In this document: one piece after another, positions 18,062-27,688 of the stretch
How the letters are laid out: each line of letters starts with the position of its first letter
Position numbering within the stretch: the stretch's first letter is position 1
NCBI RefSeq assembly: GCF_003182155.1
Contig: NZ_QGTG01000005.1
Coordinates: forward strand, 186,001-250,000
Length of the DNA stretch: 64,000 nt
From: Chitinophaga sp. S165
GTDB taxonomy: Bacteria; Bacteroidota; Bacteroidia; Chitinophagales; Chitinophagaceae
Direction: 5' to 3'
Notes under the pieces: model-generated
What the model was told of the DNA's origin: nothing
What the model saw: the letters and a program-made list of their open reading frames with translations, nothing else
Databases searched by the model: none
Translations under genes and position numbers: made by a program

Positions 18062-20146
18062 ATGAGCAAAATGTTAAAATATATAGCAGGTACGTCATTA
18101 GCATTACTGGCGGCCTCAGTTACATATGCACAACAAAAAGAACCCTATCGTCTCGGAACACCTGCCGGTATTTTGCAGGACATCCGTTCGCAGGCCCAGA
18201 AGCCACATGCGAGATTAGTAAGTGCAGCGGAACTTAAAATAGGCGCAGGGGCTGTATTGACAGGTAAAGTGAACACCCGTCATACAGATGGCAAGAATAT
18301 GGAATCTGTGATCGGTGAGATCGAGAATGTGCCAGGTTCTTCTTTTTACCTGCAGGTAAAAGATGGAGATGTAACAGGAAACATCATCCTGCGCAGCAGT
18401 AAAAAAGGTTATAAATATTATACAGATAAAACAGGCGCCGCCTATGTACAAGAAGTACCCATTGAATCTCTGATATGTATCGACTATAATAAAGCACCGG
18501 ACGAAACAGCCGCAAGAACGGCACCGGCTAATACGAGCCTGCTCGATGCACTGGCATTGCCGGAGCTGCAAAGTTTTCCGGGCGCAAATGGTGTAGTATT
18601 GCTGGACTTTGACGGTCAGTATGTATCAGGCACATTATGGAACAACGGTAACCCTATCAATGCAGCGCCAGCTACACTTACAGAAGCACAGCAACTGGAA
18701 GTATGGGAACTGGTAAGTGAAGATTTCCGTCCTTTTAAATTGAATGTTACCAACAGTGAAGCTGTATATAACACTTATCCTGCCAACAGGAGAATGCGTT
18801 GTATCTTCACGCCGACCAATACTGCTGCTCCGGGAGCAGGTGGTGTTGCATACATCGGTTCTTTCAACTGGGGAAATGAAACACCTTGCTGGGTATTCAA
18901 CGGTGGTGTGAAAGGTGCTGGTGATGCTGCTTCTCATGAAGTAGGACACACTTTCGGTCTGGGACATGATGGCCGTAACACGCCAGCAGAAGGTTACTAC
19001 GCAGGTCATGGCAACTGGGCGCCTATCATGGGTGTAGGTTACTATGTACCGGTAGTACAGTGGAGCAAGGGTGAATATACAAGCGCTAACCAACTGGAAG
19101 ATGACCTGGCGAAAATTGCGAGCAGCACATTCGGTGTAGGTTACAGAACTGATGATGCAGGCGGTTCTACCGGTGCAGCTGTTGCATTGAGCATTGGCAG
19201 CGGTGGTGCGGTAAACAGGAATGGTGTGATAGAACGCACCGGCGATGCAGACTTTTATAGCTTTACTACAAGCGGCGGCACATTGTCACTTAATTTCGCA
19301 ACGCCTACACGCCATCCTAATCTGGATATCGTAGCAACATTGTATAACAGTGGAGGCGGTGTAGTAGCTACCGATAATCCGGCAGGGTTGTCAGCTTCTC
19401 TGAACACAACACTTGCTGCGGGTACCTATTACATTTCTGTAACCGGTACGGGATATCTGAATCCGGCTAATACAGGTTATTCCAACTACGGATCTCTGGG
19501 TAGCTATGCAATAACCGGTACCATCGGTTCTTCTTCCACTAATGTGGCTACGGTTTACAAGGATTGCGACTATGGTGGTTATGCCATCGGATTACCGGTA
19601 GGTAGCTATACATTGTCTCAGTTGCAGGCGAGAGGTGTAGTAAATGATGATATCTCTTCCCTGAGAGTTGGAAGTGGTTATGAGGCTATCCTTTATCAGC
19701 ATGACAACTTCGGTGGAGATGCATATGTATTCAGAGGAGATTTTGCATGTCTTGTAAATCTTTCACTGAACGGTGCACCGCTGAACCTGAACGATTGGAC
19801 CTCTTCTGTAGTGATCCAGCCATCAACAGCTGCGGCAGCACGTACTACAAGCTCACTGCAGTACATAGAGAAGGTAAGTACAGCAGCTGCTGAAAGCAAA
19901 CTGGGCACTACGCTGAATGTATTACCAAATCCGTTCGTGAATGATGTGGTTGTGAGAACAACTGCTACAAGCAAGGAAGGATTCCTGTACGTAACAGTGT
20001 TCGCCCTGGATGGCAAAACTGTACTGCCTGCGAAACGTATTGTGAATGGTGAGAAGATCGATCTGTCAGGAGTAAGCAAAGGCGTTTACCTGATCAGGAT
20101 CTCTAACGGTAAGGATACTGAGATAAGGAAGATCATCAAGCAATAA
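18062..20146 (+). CDS. Secreted metzincin-type zinc metalloprotease with PPC, crystallin and T9SS domains
   Basis: The protein has 694 residues. A signal peptide ends VTYAQQ. A propeptide-like region (25-180) precedes the peptidase domain. Its motif HEVGHTFGLGHD (H292, E293, H296, H302) is the HExxHxxGxxH zinc site, and PIMG is a plausible Met-turn. A pre-peptidase C-terminal (PPC) beta domain follows (about 380-495), then a beta/gamma-crystallin domain (497-595) with calcium motifs NDDISS and NDWTSS, and a type A T9SS domain (620-694; VLPNPFVNDVVV). It likely degrades structural proteins of the same target as the chitinases. It starts 38 bases after the GH16 gene and ends the locus at a strong hairpin. 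The crystallin domain is shared with the protein at 13534. Confidence 0.92.
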   Translation: MSKMLKYIAGTSLALLAASVTYAQQKEPYRLGTPAGILQDIRSQAQKPHARLVSAAELKIGAGAVLTGKVNTRHTDGKNMESVIGEIENVPGSSFYLQVKDGDVTGNIILRSSKKGYKYYTDKTGAAYVQEVPIESLICIDYNKAPDETAARTAPANTSLLDALALPELQSFPGANGVVLLDFDGQYVSGTLWNNGNPINAAPATLTEAQQLEVWELVSEDFRPFKLNVTNSEAVYNTYPANRRMRCIFTPTNTAAPGAGGVAYIGSFNWGNETPCWVFNGGVKGAGDAASHEVGHTFGLGHDGRNTPAEGYYAGHGNWAPIMGVGYYVPVVQWSKGEYTSANQLEDDLAKIASSTFGVGYRTDDAGGSTGAAVALSIGSGGAVNRNGVIERTGDADFYSFTTSGGTLSLNFATPTRHPNLDIVATLYNSGGGVVATDNPAGLSASLNTTLAAGTYYISVTGTGYLNPANTGYSNYGSLGSYAITGTIGSSSTNVATVYKDCDYGGYAIGLPVGSYTLSQLQARGVVNDDISSLRVGSGYEAILYQHDNFGGDAYVFRGDFACLVNLSLNGAPLNLNDWTSSVVIQPSTAAAARTTSSLQYIEKVSTAAAESKLGTTLNVLPNPFVNDVVVRTTATSKEGFLYVTVFALDGKTVLPAKRIVNGEKIDLSGVSKGVYLIRISNGKDTEIRKIIKQ

Positions 20147-20172
20147 TGAACTGCCTGCTTGCAGGATAGTAT

Positions 20173-20236
20173 AAAAAAGGCAAAAAACAGGAATACCACC
20201 TACTTAAAGTGGTAGCTCCTGTTTTTTGCCTTTTTT
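20173..20236. terminator. Strong bidirectional terminator-like hairpin closing the hydrolase locus
   Basis: AAAAAAGGCAAAAAACAGGA (20173-20192) is the exact reverse complement of the right arm (20217-20236). TACCAC and GTGGTA pair again inside. The right arm ends in a T run on the plus strand and the left arm gives one on the minus strand. The rest of 20147-20438 is A+T rich with no gene seen. Confidence 0.9.
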
Positions 20237-20438
20237 CTTTTTCCCTTTTCCACAGTAGTAAATACATTCCAAATACTTTTAATTTAATTTTTTGTTATAA
20301 AATAGTACATAATAAAAAGAATTGTTACTATTTTATATGTCGAAAAGATGGAGATTTAACATTGTAATGAAAACCCGGAGCCATTAAAACTGCCGTATAA
20401 TTTGTATTGGGAAGTACGAATTATATAAACGACGTGAT

Positions 20439-21023
20439 ATGAATACACAAGATGCCGAGTTAGTAGTAAAATTACTGGAAGATGATGTAAGCGCCTTTGA
20501 TGCCCTGTACTGGAAATATCACCAGGCAGTTTATCGAAATATTTTCAAGTTTGTTAAGGAACCCATTGCAACAGAAGATATTTTACAGGAAGTTTATGCC
20601 CGGCTATGGGAAAAAAGAAAGGACATTAATGCCGGTCAATCCGTTGCCGGCTGGTTGTTTGTGATCAGCTTCAATCTTTCTGTGGACTATGTCAGAAAGA
20701 AACTGCGTGAACATACTTTTCACAAGGAATTATACAATCTGAACATTGAGGGGAGCAACTGGGAAGATAACCCGGCTGCTTACGAAGAACAATATCATCT
20801 GCTGGAAGAGGCAATTTCCCAGCTTTCTCCAAAAAAGCAGAAGATCGTTACCTTATGTAAACTGGAAGGCAAGACGTACGATGAAGTAGCTGAAGAATTG
20901 AAAATTTCAAGAAATACCGTTAAAGAACACTTATCTATCGCGATGACCCGCATCAATGAGTATGTTCAGAAAAATAAGGAACACAAATATGTACTGTTGC
21001 TCCTGCTATTTATGAAAAATTAA
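20439..21023 (+). CDS. ECF sigma factor (FecI/RpoE-like)
   Basis: The protein has 194 residues with sigma-70 region 2 (about 10-90; FDALYWKYHQAVYRNIFKF, DILQEVYARLWEKR) and region 4 (about 125-180; GKTYDEVAEELKISRNTVKEH). It should direct RNA polymerase to the downstream SusC/SusD locus once released by its anti-sigma factor. A FecR gene follows after 209 bases, then an STN-containing SusC, which is the standard trans-envelope signalling trio in Bacteroidota. The C-terminal tail (YVLLLLLFMKN) is unusually hydrophobic, but such tails are common in Bacteroidota ECF factors. The target promoter sequence cannot be read with confidence. Confidence 0.94.
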   Translation: MNTQDAELVVKLLEDDVSAFDALYWKYHQAVYRNIFKFVKEPIATEDILQEVYARLWEKRKDINAGQSVAGWLFVISFNLSVDYVRKKLREHTFHKELYNLNIEGSNWEDNPAAYEEQYHLLEEAISQLSPKKQKIVTLCKLEGKTYDEVAEELKISRNTVKEHLSIAMTRINEYVQKNKEHKYVLLLLLFMKN

Positions 21024-21232
21024 GTCGTAAACCATAAGGGACTGTCATTGGAAGAGAATGTAAAATTACCCTGAACCCAATGGCAGGGCCGTTATATAAC
21101 CAAAAGACATATGCGAAAAAACCAGCCGTACTGTGCTTGAACACATTAAGAATAAGAATATGTAATATTTTTCGTAAACGCACCCACCCATATCCTCAGG
21201 GTCGCCGTATTTAGGGTAAATCAATCAAAATA

Positions 21233-22240
21233 GTGCAGAACAGGAAGGAATACCTAAAGCAACTGTTGCAACAAAAAGAGTGGAAACAGGAAGACCGGGA
21301 TTGGCTGCTGCAATATTTGAATGAGAACGATCTTACAGACTTGCAGGAAGTCGCTGCGTCAGCATATGATGCTGATGTGCTTAGCGAAGAGCCTGTACTA
21401 GAAAGAGAACACTCAGAGCGCATACTGGAGAAGATCCATCAGCGCATCAGCTCGAGAAGAGAGCCTGTTGTGAGGAGGATCAGTTTCGGACGCTGGAAAG
21501 TAGCCGCTGCTGCCATCATTATTCTGATTGCAGGAGCAGGCATCTTAAGCCTGCTCAGAAAACCTGTAAAACAGCTTTTAGTTACATCCGGGATGCAACG
21601 GAAAACAGTTACCCTGCCTGATGGTTCGGTCGCCTATCTTGAACCCGGAACTACTTTAAAGTATACCGGTAACTATGGTAAAGAAGAACGTAATGTAACG
21701 CTTACAGGAGAAGCACTGTTTAATGTACAGCAGGATGACAAACACCCTTTTATAGTTGCTTCAGCACTGATCAGCACTAAAGTACTGGGTACTTCCTTTA
21801 ACATGGAAGCCAGGAATGTAACAGAGGCGAGAGTAGTTGTACTGACAGGAATGGTACAGGTTGAAGCAAAAGGAGAAGAAAGCCAGGAGGATAAAGAAAT
21901 GATCCTAACCGCCAACAAAGGAGCTGTATATAATAAGAACACTCATTTGCTGGAAATGTCCGACGCCACCGACGATGCAAGGTTTTATTCACAGAAGCAG
22001 CAGGGACGGTTTATTTACGATGGAGAAGAAGTAATAAAAGTAGTAAACGACCTGGAAAGGTTTTATAATACGGAGATCAAAGTAGACGGAAGGATACAAC
22101 ACTGTGCATTTTACGGAGATGTAAACATTGTGGATGACCTGGAGAAGGCACTCGATCTGATCGCAGTGTCGCTGAACGCCAAAATCAATAAGGATAAAAA
22201 TGGAAACGGCTATATAATTGCCGGAGGTAACTGTCATTAG
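21233..22240 (+). CDS. FecR-family anti-sigma factor
   Basis: The protein has 335 residues and starts at a GTG; no in-frame ATG occurs before the membrane segment. The cytoplasmic N-terminus (1-80) should bind the sigma factor. One membrane helix (about 87-108; VAAAAIIILIAGAGILSLL) follows, then the periplasmic FecR domain (about 115-215; LPDGSVAYLEPGTTLKYT) and the C-terminal DUF4974-like domain (about 260-330). In the known mechanism the STN domain of the TonB-dependent receptor contacts the periplasmic part and triggers sigma release. The next gene encodes just such a receptor, 294 bases away. Confidence 0.94.
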   Translation: MQNRKEYLKQLLQQKEWKQEDRDWLLQYLNENDLTDLQEVAASAYDADVLSEEPVLEREHSERILEKIHQRISSRREPVVRRISFGRWKVAAAAIIILIAGAGILSLLRKPVKQLLVTSGMQRKTVTLPDGSVAYLEPGTTLKYTGNYGKEERNVTLTGEALFNVQQDDKHPFIVASALISTKVLGTSFNMEARNVTEARVVVLTGMVQVEAKGEESQEDKEMILTANKGAVYNKNTHLLEMSDATDDARFYSQKQQGRFIYDGEEVIKVVNDLERFYNTEIKVDGRIQHCAFYGDVNIVDDLEKALDLIAVSLNAKINKDKNGNGYIIAGGNCH

Positions 22241-22299
22241 ACAAAAGACACAAACTTTACAGTTAACCTGCCAGATGCCTTAATCAAATATATGTACTG

Positions 22300-22317
22300 A
22301 GCATACCCGTGTATGCT
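22300..22317. promoter_or_regulatory. Small dyad in the FecR-SusC gap
   Basis: AGCATAC and GTATGCT are perfect 7-base arms around CCGT, in the 294-base gap before the SusC gene. An A+T-rich stretch with TTG and TATAAAT-like elements follows (about 22325-22345). It could be a regulator site or a leader hairpin. Nothing else is recognised in 22241-22534. Confidence 0.3.
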
Positions 22318-22534
22318 TGCCAGCTTGTTTTTGTATAAATATTGCACACAACCAAACTAAATCGCTCTATGACGACTCAGGAAAGAACGCCATCAGGTTA
22401 ACTATACCCTATAAAAGTTAACTCGTAAACCAAATATGCTCTGCACTGCAGCAGGCACCCTATTGCACTGATCCCGCAAGGACCGGTAATGGGACTTCTA
22501 TTTCCCGAAACGAACCAAAATCAAATCATAACCG

Positions 22535-25500
22535 ATGCTTAAGAAGGCGACCCTATCCCTCCACCTGGTAATGCTCGCGTTACTCGTGTTGCTTCAGTCA
22601 ATCACAGTTTCCGCAGCTACTTCAGGAATACAGGATGCTCTCGACAAAAAGATATCACTGGAGTTGAAGAATGTGTTACTAAAAGAAGCTCTGGACAAGA
22701 TCGGTAACCTCGCAGAAGTATCTTTCATCTATGCAGGTAACAAGATAATCGTAGCTAATAAAGTAGATGTCAGCGCTCACAATGAAAAAGTGGGAGACCT
22801 GCTGAAGAAACTGCTGAAGCCCTTGTCCCTTTCTTATACGGTCCTGTATGACCGTGTAGTGATCAGGCCCATTGAAAAAAAAATGGACAACCTCACCGTT
22901 CCGGAAAACAACCGGCAGGTAACCCAGCGCAACCAGGACGTAAAAGGTATAGTGATGTCCGCTAAGAATGAATCGCTCCCTGGTGTTGCCATTGTTATTA
23001 AAGGCACTACAAGGGGAACTACTACCGACGACAAAGGAACTTTCGAGCTGAAGAACGTTCCAGGAGATGCCATATTGGTATTCAATTTCACAGGGTATCA
23101 GCAACAGGAAGTAAATGTAGCTGCTTACAAAAGTGGCGTCATCAATATACATCTGCAGGAAAAGACGACCAAACTGCAGGAAGTGGTTGTAACAGGTTTC
23201 CAGGATATCGATAAGAGCAAATTCACCGGTGCTTCCGCCCGCATCAAAATGGATGAAGCCAAGATAGACGGTATGCCGGATGTCAGCCGTATGCTGGAAG
23301 GCCGTGTAGCGGGTGTGGCTATCCAGAATGTGTCAAGCACATTTGGCACGGCTCCGAAGATTCGTGTGCGTGGTGCTACTTCTATTAACGGTGATAATAA
23401 GCCTTTATGGGTGGTAGATAACGTGGTGCTGGAAGATGTGGTGAACATTTCAAACGACCAGTTATCAAGCGGTGATCCTACCACCTTGCTCGGTTCTGCC
23501 GTAGCTGGTCTGAACCCAAACGATATCGAGAGCTTTGACATCCTTAAAGACGCCGCAGCTACTGCGTTATATGGCGCACGCGCTATGAACGGGGTGGTGG
23601 TGATCACTACTAAGAAAGGACGTGCCGGTGCAAAACCTGTTATTACCTACAGCGGCAACTACAGTACGCAGCTGAAGCCTAACTATAGCAATTATAATAT
23701 CATGAACTCCGCCCAGCAGATGTCAGTACTGGCAGAGCTGGAGCGGAAGGGCATGCTCACCTCCGATATCCTGTCCCGTGGCGATATCGGTGTGTACGGT
23801 AAGATGTATGAAATGCTGAATGCGGATGATCAGGGAAATTTTCCGCTGGAGAATACGCCCGCTGCCAAACGGAACTTCCTTTTAAGATATGCTTCCGCTA
23901 ATACAGACTGGTTTGATATCCTTTTTAAGACCAGCTTTATCCAGGAACACTCCCTCAGTATTTCTTCTGGTACAGATAAAGGACAGTCTTATTTCTCTAC
24001 CAGCTATTACCATGACAACGGCTGGACCGTTGCTGATAAAGTGAGCCGTTATACGCTCAACTTCCGTAACAACTACAAGATCTCTGACAGGGTGAATACA
24101 GGCTTCTCTGTATTAGGCTCTGCGCGTCAGCAAAGAGCACCCGGTGCACTGACCCGTACCAGCAACCCCGTAGAAGGCCAATACGACCGCGATTTTGACA
24201 TCAACCCATTCAGTTATGCCCTTAACACCAGCCGTACCCTGACAGCGTTCGATGAGGAGGGAAACCTGGAATATTTCAGACGGAATTACGCGCCGTTCAA
24301 TATCATCAACGAATCGGCAAACAATTACCTGAACCTGAGTATGATGGACCTTCGTCTCCAGGGCGACTTCTCCTGGAAGGTGGCTAAAAACCTGCGTTAT
24401 GAATTTGTAGGCGCCCTGCGCTACGTAAAGTCTTCCCGTGAACACCAGATCACCGAAAACAGTAACATGGCCAATGCTTACCGTGCGGCAGACAATGCTA
24501 CGATCGCAGAGAACAACAAGTTCCTCTATCACGATCCTGCCAACCCTGATGCATTGCCGGTCATCGTATTGCCTTATGGTGGTTTCTACAACCGCACAGA
24601 AGATCAGCTGGTCAACTTCGACTTCCGTAATAGCTTAAACTATAATACTACTATTGGCGATCGTCATAGTCTGACGGCCATGATCGGCCAGCAGGTGAAA
24701 TATGCTGACCGTCAGAATTCGTCCAATACAGGGTACGGCTACCAGTATAATAATGGTGGCGTGCCTTTCACCGACTATCGTATTCTAAAACAAACTATCG
24801 AGAGCAGTTTCCCGTATTACGGTATGAGCAAGGACTACGACCGCTTTGCAGCATTCTATGCGACTGCTACTTATTCCTACAATAGCAAATATAACCTGAC
24901 AGGTACCACCCGTTACGATGGTTCCAACAGGCTGGGAAGATCGAGCACCGCCCGCTGGTTACCTACCTGGAGCGTGTCCGCTTCATGGAATATTGACAAG
25001 GAAAACTACATACAGGACCTGGGCTGGGTCGATTACCTGGCACTCAGAGCCAGCTATGGATTAACAGCCAGTATGGGACCTGCCACTAACTCTAACATTG
25101 TATTCCAGACAATTAATACAAAAAGAACACACCTTGATGAAGTAGAATCAGTGATCAAGATTGCTCATCTGCAAAACGATGATCTGACATGGGAGAAACT
25201 GTATACGACCAATATCGGTCTGGATGGTACCCTGTTTAACAGACGTCTGAACTTCACCATCGATGCTTACAGCCGTAAGAGCTTTGACCTGATCAGTATC
25301 ATCAAAACTTCCGGTATCGGTGGTGAAACTTTCAAAGCCGCGAACTATGCAGATATGGATTCAAAAGGTGTGGAAGTGCTGATCGGCGGAGATGTCGTTA
25401 AGAAGAAGAACTGGGGTTGGAAAACCAATGTGACATTCGGTTACAATACCAATAAGATCACTAATGCCAAAAACATCCCGAGGATCTTTGACCTGGTAGT

Positions 25501-26191
25501 AGCTGAAGGCGGTAACAAGGAAGGTTACCCCGTAAGAGGTCTTTTCTCTCTCGAATATAAAGGGCTTGACCCGAATACAGGTGCTCCACAGTTTGTAAAC
25601 CCACATGGTGCTATAAGTAAAGATGTATTCCTGCAAGACCTGAATACTTCCCGCCTGGTATACCAGGGCCCAGTCGATCCGCCGGCTACAGGTGGTCTGT
25701 CTAATACCTTCCATTACAAAGGTTTGTCCATGAACGTATTTGTGACCTACCAGTGGGGTAATAAGATCCGCCTGTATCCTGCTTTCAAAACTGCATACTC
25801 TGATCTGGACGCTATGCCTAAAGAGTTCTATGACCGCTGGATCATGCCGGGAGATGAGAAAGAAACACAGACGCCATCTATTCTTGATGGTCTGGAACAA
25901 GTAATGCTGGGAGGAGCTTATCCTTACAACAACTATAACTATTCCACCGCAAGAGTAGCAAAAGGTGATATGATACGTCTGAAAACTGTATCACTTACCT
26001 GGCAGCTACCTGCAACCCTGTTGAAAAGGACAGCCCTCAACAATATCACGCTCACGGGCGCCGCTATCAATCCCTGGCTGATCTATTCAGATAAGAAACT
26101 GAGAGGACAGGACCCTGAGTTCTTTAACACGGGTGGTGTGGCACAGCCGATACAGAAACAATTTACGCTTTCACTAAAAGTAGGTCTCTAA
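22535..26191 (+). CDS. SusC/RagA-type TonB-dependent receptor with STN signalling domain
   Basis: The protein has 1218 residues. A signal peptide ends TVSAATSG. An STN (secretin/TonB short N-terminal) domain spans about 35-110 and links it to FecR signalling. A carboxypeptidase-D regulatory-like domain (about 135-205; VKGIVMSAKNESLPGVAI) and a TonB-box-like segment LQEVVVTGF (about 215-223) come next. They are followed by the plug (about 240-365; GVAIQNVSSTFGTAPKIRVRG) and a large beta-barrel to the C-terminus. It imports a polymer fragment across the outer membrane using TonB energy. The SusD gene follows after 6 bases. The co-encoded HExxH lipoprotein suggests peptide or protein-derived substrates rather than sugars (inference). 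Confidence 0.95.
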   Translation: MLKKATLSLHLVMLALLVLLQSITVSAATSGIQDALDKKISLELKNVLLKEALDKIGNLAEVSFIYAGNKIIVANKVDVSAHNEKVGDLLKKLLKPLSLSYTVLYDRVVIRPIEKKMDNLTVPENNRQVTQRNQDVKGIVMSAKNESLPGVAIVIKGTTRGTTTDDKGTFELKNVPGDAILVFNFTGYQQQEVNVAAYKSGVINIHLQEKTTKLQEVVVTGFQDIDKSKFTGASARIKMDEAKIDGMPDVSRMLEGRVAGVAIQNVSSTFGTAPKIRVRGATSINGDNKPLWVVDNVVLEDVVNISNDQLSSGDPTTLLGSAVAGLNPNDIESFDILKDAAATALYGARAMNGVVVITTKKGRAGAKPVITYSGNYSTQLKPNYSNYNIMNSAQQMSVLAELERKGMLTSDILSRGDIGVYGKMYEMLNADDQGNFPLENTPAAKRNFLLRYASANTDWFDILFKTSFIQEHSLSISSGTDKGQSYFSTSYYHDNGWTVADKVSRYTLNFRNNYKISDRVNTGFSVLGSARQQRAPGALTRTSNPVEGQYDRDFDINPFSYALNTSRTLTAFDEEGNLEYFRRNYAPFNIINESANNYLNLSMMDLRLQGDFSWKVAKNLRYEFVGALRYVKSSREHQITENSNMANAYRAADNATIAENNKFLYHDPANPDALPVIVLPYGGFYNRTEDQLVNFDFRNSLNYNTTIGDRHSLTAMIGQQVKYADRQNSSNTGYGYQYNNGGVPFTDYRILKQTIESSFPYYGMSKDYDRFAAFYATATYSYNSKYNLTGTTRYDGSNRLGRSSTARWLPTWSVSASWNIDKENYIQDLGWVDYLALRASYGLTASMGPATNSNIVFQTINTKRTHLDEVESVIKIAHLQNDDLTWEKLYTTNIGLDGTLFNRRLNFTIDAYSRKSFDLISIIKTSGIGGETFKAANYADMDSKGVEVLIGGDVVKKKNWGWKTNVTFGYNTNKITNAKNIPRIFDLVVAEGGNKEGYPVRGLFSLEYKGLDPNTGAPQFVNPHGAISKDVFLQDLNTSRLVYQGPVDPPATGGLSNTFHYKGLSMNVFVTYQWGNKIRLYPAFKTAYSDLDAMPKEFYDRWIMPGDEKETQTPSILDGLEQVMLGGAYPYNNYNYSTARVAKGDMIRLKTVSLTWQLPATLLKRTALNNITLTGAAINPWLIYSDKKLRGQDPEFFNTGGVAQPIQKQFTLSLKVGL

Positions 26192-26197
26192 ATAAAG

Positions 26198-27658
26198 ATG
26201 GTTATGACGAAATTTTTCACACGGGTATCAGTTATTGGATGCTGTTTGATAACCATAGCTGGATGTAATAAATATCTTGACAAATCGCCTGATAGTACCT
26301 GGACAGAATTGAATACTCCCACCAAAGTATCACAGTTGTTAGGTACTGCTTATCCACAGGCTAACTATATAGTTTTCGCAGAAGCGATGACAGATAATGT
26401 TGAAGATAAGGGAGGAGGTGTTACCGACAGGACAAACCTGGACCCTTATTTCTTTAACGATGTATCTGCTACCGAACAGGATTCTCCTGAGTATTACTGG
26501 CAGGCTTGTTATACTGCTATCGCTGCTGCGAATAATGCGCTGAAGGCATGTGAAACTGCTCCCGATAAGAGCCGCTACACCGCGCAGAAAGGGGAGGCGC
26601 TTGTAGCCAGGGCCTATGCACATTTTATGCTGGTGACCTTTTTCTCGAAGTTCTATGATGCAACGACCGCTTCCAGCGATCCGGGTATCCCTTATGTAAC
26701 AGAACCGGAGAAGGTAGTGATGAAACAATACGAGCGCAAAACAGTTGCTTATACCTACGATATGATAGAGAAAGATCTGCTGGCTGGTATGCAGCTGATC
26801 AGTGATGAGAATTATGATGTGCCCCGCTATCATTTCAACAAGTCGGCCACTTATGCATTTGCCACACGCTTCTACCTTTTTAAGAAAGATTATCAGAAGG
26901 TATTGGAATATGCTAACCAGACATTCCCTAACAATGACCTGGCAAGCAATATGCGCCCGTGGAATACCACCTATAAAACTATGACCCCGGCAGTGATCTG
27001 GGATACTTATGCCAAAGCATCTGAGAAAGCGAACCTTCTGCTGGTGGAAACCCAATCGCTGTATGGCCGTTATGTGGCACAGTTCAGATACGGACTTACT
27101 TATAACATTCAGCAGGAAATACTGGGCAGCAATGTAACCGGTGGCGCCTTTGCTTATCCGCTGTACTACTATGGTACCAGAGACTACTTTGTTCCAAAAC
27201 TGACAGAATATTTCGTAAAGGCATCTGTAAATGCGACCATCGGTGATCCCTATGTAATGGTGCCGCTGTTCACTACGGAAGAAGTGCTGTTCAACAGGGC
27301 AGAGGCCAATGCTTATCTGGGTAATAACAATGATGTACTGGCGGACCTGAACCTGTTTGCAAGCAAGCGTATCACCAACTACAATGTTGCCACGCACCGT
27401 ATTACCACAACTAAGATCAGAAGTTATTACGGTATCCAGGATGTGACCAGTGGTTTGTTGCAGACGATCATTGATTTTAAACGCGCGGAGTTTGTACAGG
27501 AAGGACATCGCTGGTTCGATCTGCAACGGTACAAACAGCCTGTAACACATTATACCGACAAAGGAGACAGGATGGTGCTGGAAGCAGGTGATAAACGCCG
27601 CGTACTGCAGATCCCTGTATCGGCAACTACTTCCGGTATAGCATTGAATCCCCGATAA
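26198..27658 (+). CDS. SusD/RagB-family nutrient-binding lipoprotein
   Basis: The protein has 486 residues. The signal sequence ends in the lipobox IAGCNKYL, so Cys is lipidated and the protein sits on the outer membrane. The N-terminal region and TPR-like helices (YYWQACYTAIAAANNALKAC, VARAYAHFMLV) and the C-terminal RHRWFDL-like block (EGHRWFDLQRY) are SusD hallmarks. It forms the lid on the preceding SusC barrel and captures substrate. ATG codons at 26198 and 26204 are both possible; the first is used. A 441-codon antisense ORF over this gene is a shadow. Confidence 0.95.
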   Translation: MVMTKFFTRVSVIGCCLITIAGCNKYLDKSPDSTWTELNTPTKVSQLLGTAYPQANYIVFAEAMTDNVEDKGGGVTDRTNLDPYFFNDVSATEQDSPEYYWQACYTAIAAANNALKACETAPDKSRYTAQKGEALVARAYAHFMLVTFFSKFYDATTASSDPGIPYVTEPEKVVMKQYERKTVAYTYDMIEKDLLAGMQLISDENYDVPRYHFNKSATYAFATRFYLFKKDYQKVLEYANQTFPNNDLASNMRPWNTTYKTMTPAVIWDTYAKASEKANLLLVETQSLYGRYVAQFRYGLTYNIQQEILGSNVTGGAFAYPLYYYGTRDYFVPKLTEYFVKASVNATIGDPYVMVPLFTTEEVLFNRAEANAYLGNNNDVLADLNLFASKRITNYNVATHRITTTKIRSYYGIQDVTSGLLQTIIDFKRAEFVQEGHRWFDLQRYKQPVTHYTDKGDRMVLEAGDKRRVLQIPVSATTSGIALNPR

Positions 27659-27688
27659 TCTCAACCCTTACAAAAAGAACTTACAAAT

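Noticed and set aside
26339..27664. Long antisense ORF (441 codons) opposite SusD
   Set aside because: It is the mirror of a clear SusD gene, with no signal peptide, no recognisable motif and Cys/His/Ile-rich composition typical of an antisense frame.
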